Notes under the pieces: model-generated
What the model saw: the letters and a program-made list of their open reading frames with translations, nothing else
Told to the model about the DNA's origin: nothing
Databases searched by the model: none
In this document: positions 11,277 to 23,482 of the stretch, in pieces
Layout of the letters: each line of letters starts with the position of its first letter
Position numbering within the stretch: the first letter of the stretch is position 1
Assembly: GCA_026545765.1 (NCBI GenBank)
Contig: CM048843.1
Span: 16,707,200 to 16,771,199 of the forward strand
Source of the DNA: Plantago major
Lineage: Eukaryota; Streptophyta; Magnoliopsida; Lamiales; Plantaginaceae
Direction: 5' to 3'
Length of the DNA stretch: 64,000 nt
Translations under genes and position numbers: made by a program

Positions 11277-14200
11277 ATGGGAGATTCCACAGAAACTGTT
11301 GCAGCTAAGACTGTGACTAACAACAACTCTCTAGCTCATGATGATCCCTATAGTGCTTACTATCTGCATCACTTTGATAACACCACTTCTGGTGCTGTTT
11401 CACCACTACTGAATGGTAACAACTATCACACATGGCACAGGGCATTCCTGATGTCTTTAACCTTGAGAAATAAGGTATGCTTCATAGATGGAGCTCTTGA
11501 AAAGCCTGCAAATGATGATCCTAACCACAAGGCATGGATCAAATGCAATACACTCATAATGAGTTGGCTACTGCACTCAGTTGAGGAAGAAATAAAAAAA
11601 TACTATCTTGTATTGCTCCACAGCTCAAGAAGCATGGGAGAAACTACAGATCATATATGCTGAGCCAAATGAAGTCAGAGCTTATCAGCTAGAGCAAGAT
11701 CTCAACTCTGTCACTCAAGGCTCTAGTTCTATAAGTGATTTCTTCACTAAACTCTCCTATATATGGGAAGAGCTCTTGAACTATCAACCCATTCCCAGTT
11801 GTGAATGTGGACACTGTAAGTGTAAGCTTCATGAAAAGTTTGAGAAAATCACTGAGATAAGAAAAGTTTTCAAATTTCTAATGGGGCTGAATGATAGCTT
11901 TGAGATGGTTAGAGGTCAAGTGATTCTTATGAATCCTCTACCTTCTCTTGTTAAGGCTTACTCTGTAGTCTTACAAGAAGAGAGACAGAAGCAAGCCAGA
12001 ACCTCCAACTATCATAATGAAAACTCTGCAGCTATGGCTATTGTTGGAAACAAAAGAAAGGAGAAGTACTCATGTCCAAATTGTCAGATGAACAACCATA
12101 CCTCTAAAAACTGCTACAAGATCCATGGATAACCCCCCTGGTTATTCTGAAAGAAGAGGAAATCTCAACAATAATAGGGGAGGTTATGCTGCCAGAGGAG
12201 GAAGAGGTTATGGTAGAGGAAGAGGAAGGTCCACAGATGCAAGATTCAATCATGCTGGTATGGGAGAAGCGAGCTCCTCTGCTGTGACAAGCCACAATGA
12301 TGTACCAAGACTCACTAATGAGCAAGTTCAGAGGTTAATGGCTACTGCTGAGACTCATGGAAATGAAGTGAGCAGCACTTCTGAGAAACCAGATCCCACA
12401 ATCAACTGTGCTACAGGTATAATACTCAAAACTATAAATCATACACCATGGATTATTGATTCAGGTGCTTCACATCATATTATTTTCTCACCTAAATTTT
12501 TTTCTAAAAATATAAAGACAGTACATAGTACTGTACAACTCCCTAATAATGACAAAATTCATGTCACTCATGTAGGCACTGTGAGCATGAATAACAAAAT
12601 TGTACTAAATGATGCTCTTTGTGTACCTGATTTTAACATTAATCTGATATCTGTTAGCAAAATGACAAGAGACAACAACCTACATGTACTATTCTCTAAA
12701 GATGAGTTTTTTTTTTTTTTTTTTTTGGTAATTAAAGATGAGTGTTTATTTCTACAGGGAAGCTTAAAACATTTGAGGAATTCTTCAGTGAAGAGTGGAT
12801 AGATTAAGCAACACAATGGACTCTACTACTTGAAGAGAGAAACACCACCAGAAATTTGTGATTCCAAGAAGGCCAATGCCATTAATAATTTCTCAGAAGC
12901 TGATGTCTCTAATCATATTTGGCACTATAGATTAGGACACCCTTCTTAAGAGGGACTCCGATTAGTTAAGTTAGAATTTCCATCAATTTCTTGTAATGAG
13001 TTCAACTTCTGTACTACTTGTCAGAAATTTAAACAGAAGAGAGCTTCTTTTGGTTTGAGCAACTCTATTTGCAAGTCTTTCTTTGAATTATTGCATATTG
13101 ATTTATGGGGTCCTTTTAGCATACAAACCATGAATGGTCATAATTATTTCATCACCATAGTAGATAATTTTAGCAGAACTACATGGATTCAATTGCTTAA
13201 ATATAAGACTGAGGTGCCTGACATAATTAAAAACTTCATAAAAATGATAGAGGTCAATTTAAAGTTAATGTTAAAGCTATAAGAACTGACAATGGAATGG
13301 AATTCCATATGCCAAGTTATTAATCAGAAAAAGGCATTATTCACCAGAAAACATGCCCATATACATCACAGCAAAATGCTGTAGTAGAAATAAAACATCA
13401 ACACATATTAACTGTGGCAAGATCACTAATGTTTCAATCAGGATTACCAAAAAGATTCTGGGGAGATTCAGTGATTACAACTGTTTACTTGATTAACAGA
13501 ATACCATCCCATATTCTTAATGGAAAATCACCTTATGAGCTTCTGTACAAAACCAAACCAAACTATAACATGCTTACAGTGTTTTGTTGCCTGTGTTTTG
13601 CATCTAGTCTGCTTGTACAAAGAACAAAATTTGATTCCAGATCAAGAAAGAGTGTATCTCTTGGATATCCATCTCATGTTAAAGGATACAAATGCTATGA
13701 TCTGGAAACAAAGCAAACATTTATATCTAAAGATGTAATGTTTGTAGAGAATATTTTTCCATTTAAAGATAAACAAGAAACTGAAAAGTTTGTAATTTTT
13801 TCACCAGGATTAGTACCTGAAATAAGAAAGACAAAAATTTCATTGACAAATCTAATGCTAGTTATTCTCCTGAATCTTTTCAATATTTGATGAAAATATA
13901 GAGCACGACAACAGAATCACTGAAATTGATCAAGAATCAAATGACATCTCTTTTGAACAAGATTCAGTAGATCTTAGCTCTACACAGGTGGATGAAAATG
14001 ATCAAGAATCACAGCAACAAGAACTCAGAAGATCCACCAGAGAAATTAAAACACCTACTCACTTAAAGAACTTTCATCATTACAAGCTACCAAGAACAAA
14101 CATTGAGTCAAGAAAGAGAATAGCACAAAATATCCACTTAGTAATTATTTGGATTATGACAAACTGTCTCATGAACAAAAATGTTATTCAATAACATTAT

Positions 14201-14943
14201 CTACCATAAGTGACCCTGACACATATGAGGAAGCTATAACTCATGAACATTGGGTGAAAGCCATTCAAGAAGAGATTCAAGCACTAGAAAGTAACAAAAC
14301 TTGGAATATTGTTCCTTTACCACCACATGTTAAACCAGTTGGCTGCAAGTATGTATTCAAAACAAAACTAAAATCAAATGGAGAAATTGACAAGTTTAAA
14401 GCCAGGCTAGTGGCAAAAGGATATACACAAAAGCTTGGCATTGACTACACAGAAACTTTCAGTCCCGTTGATAAGTTAACTTATGTGAAAGTTTTACTAG
14501 CAATAGCAACAAAATAGAATTGGTTCCTAGAACAACTTGATGTCCACAATGCATTCTTAAATGGAGACCTTACTGAGGACATTTACATGTCCTTACCTAT
14601 GGTTAACTTAGCAATGGCGTATGCAGCTTGTGAAATTACTTGGCTCAAGGCTCTATTTAAAGATTTCAACATAGAGATTAATGAGCCAATTAAAATGCTA
14701 TGTGACAATCAATCAACAATCCACCTGACGAAGAACCCTGTTTTTTCATGAACGAACGAAGCATATAGAGATTGATTGCCATTTTATACGGGAGAAAGTT
14801 GAGCAAGGAATGATCCAGATCGAATACATTCCTTCAAGACACCAGTTGGCAGACATCTTCACCAAGGGCGTCTCAGGCGAAGATCTCAGAAGAATGATCG
14901 ACAAGATGGGAATGAAAAATATTTACAGTCCCATGGGAATGTT
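11277..14943 (+). pseudogene. Copia gag-pol polyprotein, broken
   Basis: Gag begins at the ATG at 11277 (MGDSTETVAAK). A frameshift near 11600 moves it to the frame with the zinc knuckle CPNCQMNNHTSKNC (CX2CX4HX4C), and another follows at about 12125. The protease keeps IIDSGASHH near 12455. The GAG-pre-integrase motif HYRLGHPS near 12930 runs straight into a stop. Integrase pieces follow (13055-13282, 13414-13890). Reverse transcriptase starts near 14230 (WNIVPLPPHVKPVGCK) but jumps near 14600 to the RNase H region ([13 protein letters not shown]), so the YVDD core is missing. The end of the frame ([10 protein letters not shown]) is recognisable before the 3' LTR. It cannot code for a working polyprotein. 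Confidence 0.9.
12697..12743 (-). mobile_element. near poly(A)-only L1-type micro-insertion
   Basis: The 11-bp taaagatgagt occurs at 12697-12707 and exactly again at 12733-12743. Between them are only a run of about 19 T and ggtaat. This is the pattern of target-primed reverse transcription in which only the poly(A) tail and a few bases were copied, on the minus strand. It adds to the damage in the Copia protease/integrase region. Confidence 0.75.
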
Positions 14944-15477
14944 AGAGAATTGGTCTGCCCAATGAATGAAGAACTCGAAGAAAAGCAGAACAAAGAAGAA
15001 GAACTAACAAAAGAGAAGAAGGACGAACTATACAACATACAGTTCGGCGACTCATCACGTCAATCCGCGCTAAATCACTGGAACATAACGACTTACCACA
15101 CCGGAACAGAGCCCTTAAGCGGGAAGGTTTGAAAAGCATGGAGCACATGAGCCACGCACAGGAGATCACAAATTGTACCAACCATAGTACAATTAGGGTT
15201 CATCCTAATCCATCCAACTCAGCTCAATTCTGGAAAGATCCATTTGTTACCTAGACGAATTACCTTGGGGGTTTTACAGACCTTATGTTTATGCCTTATA
15301 TGGCACTTGTAATTTTTATTTTTATCTAGGTTTTAGGGGTAATTTTAGTCCTATAAATAAAGGCCTCTATGAGCCTTCTTGTACACACTATTCACACATT
15401 CAAATATTCAATACACTTAGCTTTCAAAGCTCATATTTACTCTTCCAATCTCTTCATTCTCTGCAAGAATTTTAGCA
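14940..15477 (+). repeat. 3' LTR of the first Copia element
   Basis: 538 bp, matching 10639-11177 with about 17 substitutions and one single-base indel by eye. It ends ttagca before the target duplication ataat. Confidence 0.95.
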
Positions 15478-15932
15478 ATAATAATATATACTACTATGAT
15501 TTTTTGCACTATTTATGATCTAGCTACAGTATTTCAAAATTTACCCAACATTCTACCACAAAACAGTTGGATCTCATCGTGCATATGTTGTGTTAAGAAT
15601 TTGAGTATTTCCATGTTTCGCAGTAACGAAAAGCAAGTATGGTGAAAAAGGTTGTAGTTGAAGGCCACCACATATGCATTATTTTGAAGTATTTCCTTAT
15701 ATTTTTTAGGACTTCCGAAACATATCGAGACATCTGGAAAATTTAAAAAACCGAGATAAACACCCGAAACGAGATTTTAATACATGACTACAAGATAGTG
15801 CAATAATAATTATTAAATATACGATTATGAAAATGTCAAATTAAATATAGACCATGTATCATATGTAACCATAAGTGTGTCTTTTTTATACTTACACTAC
15901 TTCTAAAATTGCCCCTTTACTCATTTTATATA

Positions 15933-16187
15933 TTGTCCCGTCCCATGTTTACCATTTTGACTTTTTACAGTCAATCGTCTCCAACTTTGACTACGAATTA
16001 ATCTTAATCCACAGATAAAAAATTTTTAATAAAATTATATTATGAAATTTCACTCCCTAAAGTTTCATAATATAATTTAATTGAACATTTTACATTTTTC
16101 GTTGAAAATTGATTCTTAGTCAAAGTTGAAAATGGTTAACCGAGAAAAGTCAAAATAGGAAACATGGGACGGGGGACGGAGGAAGTA
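15933..16187. mobile_element. Stowaway-like MITE
   Basis: The left part (gtcccgtcccatgttta, then ccattttgactttt) is the inverted match of the right part (aaaagtcaaaatagg, aaacatgggacgggg, gacggaggaagta). The ends have the ctccgtccc character of plant Tc1/mariner-type MITEs. About 255 bp, AT-rich inside, non-coding. It lies just downstream of the GPN3 stop codon. Confidence 0.75.
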
Positions 16188-16417
16188 CTATATTTTTTTG
16201 AAAACTAGAGATGATATAGCAGACAATTAAACAGAGGTGCTAGATTGGTTTGGAGCCAATGAAGTCTCCCAACCTATCGTCGAATACACCATAATAACTA
16301 GTAAGATTGCGTTCAATCTGAAATGGAAAAAGTTTTCAAGCACAGGTAGCTCAATCTAATAAAATATCAACAAAATATCAATGGTTTGCTTGCACCCACA
16401 ATGCTAAAGTTCAAGTT

Positions 16418-19400
16418 TCAATCATCTTCTGGATCGAAATCCCTGATTTTCACATCTGCATCCTCACCAAACTGAATGGAGTTGTCAATGTGTGACAAAA
16501 TGTGCTGGATGCTACAATAAAGCACGGAACATATTAAACCACGAATTAACCAGAGATTCACGACATATAAATACAACACTACAAAGGTAATATACCTGCT
16601 CTCTTTTCTCAGGTCTAGAGGCAAGAAGCTCACCATGCCATATTGGCCAACCTGGTATAACATATGGGAAGTAATTATAACTCGATTAACTGAATAGGGT
16701 GCAGCTTAGAAATGTATTTATATATTGATGCAAATAGGCTATAAAGTGTTTTCTAATGCTTACGGAAAACTCGGCTTAAAAATGTACTTATATATTGATG
16801 CAAATAGGGTATAAAGTGTTTTCTAATGCTTATGGAAAACTAATTTATAATAGCTGGGCGCGATGCAGTAGATGAAGGAAAGTAATAGGTTTTGGCATAG
16901 AAGTTTCCAAATTGATTTTAAACGATCATAATGAACACAAGCAGCAATTCTTACTTTCTCATGAAACACAAGACAAGCAGTGCATGTTTTAGAAGAGATC
17001 CCATATAAGGAATATTTGAAGCCCATGCCTATTCCACAAACAACATAATTATACTGAAACTGGAAAACTAAAACTAAAACCTACTCATTTAATAGCTGGA
17101 CAAACAGGAAAACTAGAAGCTAGTATAATATAATAGCTGGACGTAGTAAAATAGGCCGAAATGGATTTGCGTTTGCATATTGATTTCTCAAAAGCAGATA
17201 ATAGATAGTTACCCACTATTTTCTTAAAAAGAATAATGTGCCTACCACTAGCTCGTTATCATAATAACATTTCAAATATGTTAAAACAGAAAAGACAAAA
17301 AAAGAACAAAAAGAAGTTTCCATATTGATTTTAAACCATCATAATGAACACGAGCAATTTTTATTTTTCATGAAATCAACATGGAACAGTACATATTAGA
17401 AGAGCCTCCTATAGTGATCATATTTGAAGCCACCATGACAAACAGAAGGATCATATTTGATGCCACTAGTCTCTTCCACATACCACATAAGTATACTCTT
17501 CCAGACACCACACATAACTATACTGAAACTGAACCACATACCACATACCACATATCACACAAGTATACTGAAAATACATACCACATAAGTATACTGAAAC
17601 TGTACAGAGGTTTCTCTCCCCTCAAGGGAGAAGAAGTTCAATTTTGAGCTTAATACCACATAAGTATACTGAAAATGTACTCAGAGGTTTCTCTCCCCTC
17701 AAGGAAAAGAAGTTAATTTTGAGCTTAATGAATTCTAAGGCACTTATCTCTGACGGGAGCATTTGGTCTGAGCAGCATATCTTTTCCAAGATAACAAATT
17801 ACTCTTCAAAATTGATATTATAACAGTTGAGATGATCTCAAACTTACCAGTTCAATTAAAGATTTATTTAGTTTTGCAAACTGAGGACCCATCCGGTGAT
17901 TCAACTCTGCCAACAGAGTTGTAGGTTCTGGATTCAGATAACTAGGAGGGAAAGAGAAACGGTGTCAATTGATAACTTATCAGTCAAAAATAGAAATAAC
18001 AGTAATCATGTAAAACTTATCAACCAGCAACAAGACAATGAATTGCGAGCTATTAAAGCAGCACTAACTCTTCGATATCCCTCTTATTTATGACAAGGTC
18101 CATTTTGGAGAGAATATTGATATGAGGTAGCTCCAGTTGAATCATAGCCGAAAGGGAAGCCATACAACCGCTTATGAACTTGGTCACATCTGTGATAAAC
18201 TAATGCATGAAAAGGACAATTAGTTCATACCTGGACGTATGTAAAAAAAAAAAAAAAAGAAGGCACAGATAGATGTATTCCGTATTGAAATAATTACCTG
18301 AGAGTCAAGTAAATATACAACACACACATTGAAATTTTTCCGCTGCAAGTGCTCCACAAAGTTCTTGAGCACAGGTACATGGGAAAAGAGTTCTATTTGG
18401 CCTATGAATAAGGTTTGTAAACAAAATCAAAATCTAGATACAGAGGGGCTGGATACTTAGCGGAGATACATTTAGTTGCAGTATGAGATCTAGTGTTATC
18501 TATGCAGACCATGAGTTCAACCGTCATCACAGCATAAAGATGTATAAGAAGTAATACGCAAGTATGATGACATCATTCACGTAAACCAGAGAAGCACAAA
18601 CATACATGCCACAAAAACCAAAACAAAAGAAGGAAATGAAAAAACAAGCCACATTTGACACATCAGATTTTGTTCCTTATTGCTAATCGATAATCACGGC
18701 AGCAGACATTATTGAAAATGTGTTCTAAGCGACACGGATTTCTTTAGAATAACAAAAAACCCTGTAATTTGGAAAGACAGGAACCCAGAAGTAAATGAGG
18801 AACATAATTACTTATCTCCGTCAACCCAGAAAAAATATTTATAACTATTAGGGGATGTAAAGAATTACTATCATGCAAGCCCGAGAAGTAAATGTAAATT
18901 TTCTCCATTCAACAAGGAATCAAATTCACCCAAAGCGACCAGAGAAAGAAAGCGCCTATGTAGTGTGAAACCCACATTGCCTCAGCATAATAACGGTGAA
19001 ATATTATAAACAAGCACCGCGTAAGCATAAGGGTTGTAGATTTTAGTCATTAATAAATTGATCAGTGTTGAACTCTTGATAAGCTTTTTAGCAAGGATGA
19101 AAAACTGAATTAATTACTTCCCATCAGGTAACTGATCATTTATATTACATTCTGCCAGAGCAAAGTCTTGTAGAGTGTAGACCATGAAATTCAAAAAACA
19201 TAAAGATAATTGATCTAAAGTCTTGCAAAGTAGCATGATAATGAATATATCAGCTCAAGTGTCATGGAAGGGCATAAAAGCAGATAACATGAACATGTAC
19301 CTGGACAGTCAAATATAAGATAATCATCCTCCATGTAGTTATCTAACTCCTCAGTTAGCCAACCCTCCAAATTCTCCTCCAGGAATCTGAGTTTAGTATT

Positions 19401-20163
19401 AAGGATGCGGCACAGTAGTATATACAAGATCCTAAACTAACAATCTTTAATGAATCACCTTGTTAAATGAAAGATTGAGGATTGGTTTGCATAGCCATAA
19501 CACTAACTAATATAGAAAATCTGAAGAATGAAATATATTGTAAAAGTATAGGATACTCCATGCAGTAAATAAGGGCACCATTTGGGCCCAAATGAAGATC
19601 CTCCATAACATGCTCCAGAGAAACCAGTTCCCTAATATCTACAGGGAAAAAGCAAAAGGCAGTATAGTCATGGAACAGAAAATGAAGATGTAGGTCAGTA
19701 TGTGTGACAAGAAACAGAGGGATTGAGAAATGAAATTAAATACCGATGGCTACGGGATAATCAAAATTCTCAGCAGCAGGATCTAAGTTTACAATATGAA
19801 CCGATCGGCCCATGGCTTCGCAATGTTGGTTCAAGCTAGAGCAGTAAGTTGACTGTCAAAGACAAGGTAACAGCATACTCAGCCAGCAGCAATAGGACTA
19901 ACAAATATACATATTTGAAAACATAAAATTAACGAACGGGTGGGCTGTTATTTTTGATTGAGTTGGACCGTATTTGGTCATCATAATAACATTAACATTG
20001 ATATATTATTATAACTCAAAAACCTAGTAAGAAATCTACAAAAACGAGTTATACCTCAATTAAAATTGTCTCCCTAAAAAAACTGCAAGTAGTGTGAAAA
20101 CATGGGCAGCCAAGTTACCTTTCCGCTACCGGCGGGACCAATAACGAGCTGTGCATAGCCCAT
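16418..20163 (-). CDS. GPN3: GPN-loop GTPase 3, nine exons, 266 aa
   Basis: GPN3 is a small GTPase that works with GPN1 in the cytoplasmic assembly and nuclear import of RNA polymerase II. I read the exons as 20163-20119, 19852-19744, 19638-19557, 19386-19301, 18401-18298, 18199-18069, 17941-17848, 16651-16596 and 16511-16418. All introns are GT-AG, the phases agree and the sum is 801 nt. Motifs: P-loop GPAGSGKST (9-17), LDPAAE (38-43), the family-defining GPN insertion (69-71), DCPGQIE (105-111) and SKMD (173-176), a form of NKxD. The C-terminus is acidic (DFDPEDD). The length fits the family. Intron 7 (16652-17847) is expanded by tandem repeats. No missing catalytic residue was seen. The start [10 protein letters not shown] is the conserved family N-terminus. 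Confidence 0.95.
16703..17735. repeat. tandem repeats inside GPN3 intron 7
   Basis: Three layers are visible. A 70-bp unit starting gcttagaaatgtattta is repeated at 16703 and about 16773. A longer segment near 16915-17035 (ccaaattgattttaaa, cataatgaacac) recurs at about 17320-17440. A short unit around ccacataagtatactg is iterated from about 17480, ending in two copies of a block with aggtttctctcccctcaagg at about 17590-17735. None disturbs the splice sites. Confidence 0.75.
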
Positions 20164-21137
20164 GGTGTATGTTTGAGAATTGCTGCACTCAACAATAAAC
20201 AGAGTTTTTCAGAAAATCAAAGACCCTGTGCAACCAACGCGTATGCAAATAACAAACCTGGAGTGGTGTTCGATTAGAAATGGATTGGGTTCAGGAAGAC
20301 CTTCGTTCTCACTTTGTATAAATTCGCTACTTTGTTGAGGAGTTGCCGTAGGTGGTGGAGAGCCGCTGTAGAGTGCTTCTGTGAGTTTACTTTTCGGTGT
20401 TGGACGGACTACTTTCCAATTCTATTCCGGATTTTGATGATCATCAAAACAAAACAAAAGGGTAACTCCCGTTTAGATGGGCTAGGCTACCTGGCCATGG
20501 GATACTACTAGGCCCAAAAAAGATATTAATTGTTGGGCTTATTATATAATTATTCCATCTTCCCGTGGGCCGCTTAACAGAAAATTATTACACATAGGGA
20601 TGCCCACCAAGGTGGCTTTCCCCAGAGTGTGTGTGTTTTGAGAAGATGAGCGGTTGCTCATTGCCATTGATGTTGTCGACCGATTTGTGAATTGAGGTTG
20701 AAACAAACGGTCAAAACCGATTGTAAAATCGAACCGTAACCGCTTATTTAATGTTGCAGTTATGGCTAATAAAATGAATAATTACGGTATAAAAAAAAAT
20801 ATGTATGTATCCAATGTTCTTTGCAATATGACCGGATGCACCTTATATTCTTTATGTTTTTTAAAAGTTACTCCATTTTGTTCAAAATAACAATAGATTA
20901 TTATCTCTCACTTTTATTGCTATAAAAAACTTGAACTCACGAAAATTATAAAAAATAACACTTCATATTAAATTTTGTAATAAAATGTTAAAAGCTCTGT
21001 GACAGAGGGGTAAGAAACCGTGGGAGTATTTTATTTCCCAAATTTAATTGTCTGGTATGGAGGCCGGGACAATAAGTTTAATTGATAAATAAGAGAAAAA
21101 TAAACGAATAACCTAATTGATGGTTAAAATTCAACCG
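20164..21137. other. GPN3 5' flank and gene-free sequence
   Basis: 20164 to about 20340 is the likely leader and promoter of GPN3 on the minus strand; no TATA box is certain. From about 20570 the sequence has features of a degraded hAT-type MITE (tagggatgcccaccaaggtgg, then aaaccga/cgaaccgtaacc motifs near 20715-20745), without firm ends. No exon is recognised. Confidence 0.4.
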
Positions 21138-21480
21138 TTTTTTTTTTTTTTTTTTTTTTTTTTTTTGGTGTCAAAAAGAAATTCATTAGACTTAGGAGCC
21201 TTTATCTTTCTCCAAAATAAAGATTACAGAGAATGGGGGAGAGGGCCATATATTCTCTTCTCCTTTCCAATTGTATCCTAAATCAGTCATGTGATCAACA
21301 CAACCATTTGCCAAGCGATCAATCTTCCTGAAATTAACCTCCCAGGAATTTTGAAGAAGAATTTTGCATTTATTCACTCTTTCCACCCATCTCCAGAGGT
21401 GGGATTTTTTGTTTTTTTTTTTTGAAAAGGCCAGAGGTGTGATTTCATCTTCAGTAACCAAGACAAAAATCATCTGCGAA
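21138..21480 (-). pseudogene. 5'-truncated LINE 3' end with poly(A) tail
   Basis: On the minus strand the sequence ends in a poly(A) tail, seen as about 29 T from 21138. Before it a frame reads WEVNFRKIDRLANGCVDHM and NWKGEENIW and stops just before the tail. This resembles the C-terminal end of the RNase H domain in plant L1-type ORF2 proteins (WxVxHIxREANxxAD). Only about 300 bp of the element remain. It is itself interrupted by a small poly(A)-only insertion at 21408-21430. Confidence 0.65.
21393..21445 (-). mobile_element. second near poly(A)-only micro-insertion, inside the LINE tail
   Basis: ccagaggtgggattt (21393-21407) recurs as ccagaggtgtgattt (21431-21445) with one mismatch. Between them lie only a T-rich run and gaaaagg, 23 bp in all. 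The pattern is the same as at 12697-12743. Confidence 0.6.
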
Positions 21481-22263
21481 TTTGCATTTATTCACTGCTT
21501 TGTTGGCAAAAATCAACTGCGAATCAACACTAATTTTACCTTTTCTTTTTGTGTTGTACATCAACACTATGAAAACTATATCCAATGCATTCTCTGGAAT
21601 AGTGACTCGAAATAAAAATATTTATAAGTACCTAATTTTTCACATTAATAATTCTTCAAGAATGTCAATTTTGAACCGAAGAATTATACTTTTTTCCCCT
21701 AAACAATTTTGCTCGCTTCGCCCTGTGCATGATGATATATAATATACATCTGCATAGTTTTTTCCATGTGATTTGAGTGGATGAAAGAATTTAACAAAAT
21801 CGGTTTCAAAGTATTTGACTAGTGAAACATCATACTCACGCGAGATAGGGAAAGAAACATCAATTAACATTAATTACTCTCTGTCTTTGTTGCAGAATTT
21901 CAATTCATCATATAGTATACTATAGTAGTCTATCTACACACCCTTACACAAAAAATTACAAGAAAACAACACATTAATATGTGCCCATTGAATTTCTACA
22001 GAAAAAGAGAACGTAAAGCTTCAGAATAAACATAAAATAATACTTAATCATCACAAATAAATACAGTATTGGATAATTTTTCAGGTACCAAATATGCTAA
22101 TTAACTTATTGGTATATAGTGATTAAAAGACTAGTTTATTTATCCTCCCTATTTTACATAACAGAAGTGACTTATTAATCAACATTCATAAAACTAAAAA
22201 CTAATAATATGTGCACTTACATGGATTAGACCTGTTCTTTTCCTGCCAAAACTGAACTGATCA
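21481..22263. other. gene-free stretch and 3' flank of the paralog pseudogene
   Basis: No exon is recognised in 21481-22074. From about 22075 to 22263 the minus strand matches the 3' flank of the small gene at 4751-5059 (tgatgatca, aatccatgtaagtgc, catatttggtac). Confidence 0.5.
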
Positions 22264-22576
22264 TCACTTGTTTGCTTTTTTCTTGGCTTTGTTTTTCTGG
22301 ATCAAAGGTTGATGAGTTCTTCTGTAGATATCCACAAGTGATCCAAACTTGGATTTTCTTCTGGGCAAAATCTCTTCATCAATCAAAGCCACCGATGACG
22401 ATGATGTTGATGTTTCACCTATGCTTTCTCCAGTCTTTGATGATTTCTTGTAGCTGTTTTCCATCATTAAAACTGACCAAGAAAACCTGCAAATCAACGG
22501 TTGAAGAAGAAGAGCCACTCAGTTGGATAAGCTGCAAAACTGCGTCGATTTCTGGCTTCGTCAAGCTTGATTCCAT
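22264..22576 (-). pseudogene. frameshifted inverted paralog of the 102-aa small gene
   Basis: Read on the minus strand from the ATG at 22576, the frame starts like the 4751 gene (MESSLTKPEIDAVLQLIQLS) but reaches a TGA after about 54 codons. The conserved C-terminal block (IDEEILPRRKSKFGSL, then a Lys-rich tail) continues in another frame to 22264. Relative to the intact copy, a 19-nt insertion near 22438-22456 explains the shift. A 40-nt intron from gttttc to ctacaag would restore the frame but is too short to be likely. The leader and 3' flank are also conserved, so this is a segmental duplication. It is probably non-functional unless it makes a shortened product. Confidence 0.7.
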
Positions 22577-22657
22577 TTGGGTTTTCTTCTTCTAAGAGGG
22601 TTTTTTCCTACTTTTAGTGGTTTTTATCTAAGATTTTTTTCCTGTCACTAATGTATA

Positions 22658-22968
22658 CTCCCTCCTATTTTTAATATAAAATATTTTAAGTTATTTTCCA
22701 TTTCACAAATATAAGATGTTTTAGAATATTTTGCTACGTATTTTCACAATTTATTAGGCATCAAACTCATTGATTTTATTGATTTTCATTTATTTTGTAT
22801 TGAACGCTACAAAAGCTAAGCACATTTCTCATATTTTATTGGTGAATTTATTTGTTCAAGATACTAACATTTTTGTTCTAAATCATTTATCAAGATTATT
22901 GATGGAGATAGATTTGTCTTAATTTATGTGAAATAACCAAAGCATTTTATATTAAAAATAGAAGGGAG
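22658..22968. mobile_element. Stowaway-like MITE, TA duplication
   Basis: Starts ctccctcctatttttaata and ends with its inverted match attaaaaatagaagggag. TA flanks both sides. The TIRs extend to about 30 bp. 311 bp, non-coding. Confidence 0.85.
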
Positions 22969-23078
22969 TACTATGCACTTGTGGAAAATTGCAAAACACC
23001 CCAATTTCATGAGCTATTTGCAGAAGACTCCCAACCGTTGGAGAATTTGAAAAGGAGACAACACATGCTCATTATATA

Positions 23079-23482
23079 CTCCCTCCGTCTCAGACTCAAC
23101 TTCCCATTTAACTTTTTCTGGTCAACACCGTCAACTTTATGTTTGATTTAATTACATATAATACCTCTAATGAATTTTTAAAAGATATATAATGAAAATT
23201 TAAAATGTAATATTTGATAATATGAATTTTTAATTTTTTTTACCAATATTATTTAAGGGTAATGCTCTGTTCTCTTCATCTGAACTGAACTAAGCTAATC
23301 TGAAGTCTGAACTTAACTTAACTTAACTTATTTGTAGTACAAAAAAAATAAAATAAAATAAAAAAGCAAATCTAAACTGAAATTAATGGGTTTTCAGATG
23401 AAGGGAACATAACCTAATTCGCAGACAAAGTTTGTAAGCGTTGATAAAAAAAGTCAAATTAGAAGTTGTGTTTGGGAGGGAG
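23079..23482. mobile_element. Stowaway-like MITE with a smaller MITE nested inside
   Basis: Starts ctccctccgtctcagactc and ends gtttgggagggag, with TA on both sides. Inside, about 23256-23413 is a second inverted-repeat element (ggtaatgctctgttctcttc against its counterpart gaagggaacataacc). Removing it leaves a MITE of normal size. Both are non-coding. Confidence 0.7.

Larger units (their letters stand above)
10639..15477 (+). mobile_element. complete-ended Copia LTR retrotransposon, coding-dead
   Basis: Two LTRs (10639-11177 and 14940-15477) both start tgttagagaattgg and end ttagca. They are flanked by the 5-bp duplication ataat (10634-10638 and 15478-15482). A primer-binding site follows the 5' LTR directly. 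The interior keeps the Copia order gag, protease, integrase, reverse transcriptase, RNase H, but has several frameshifts and stops and lacks most of the reverse transcriptase. By hand count the LTRs differ at roughly 17-18 positions, pointing to a fairly young insertion on a plant time scale. Confidence 0.95.
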
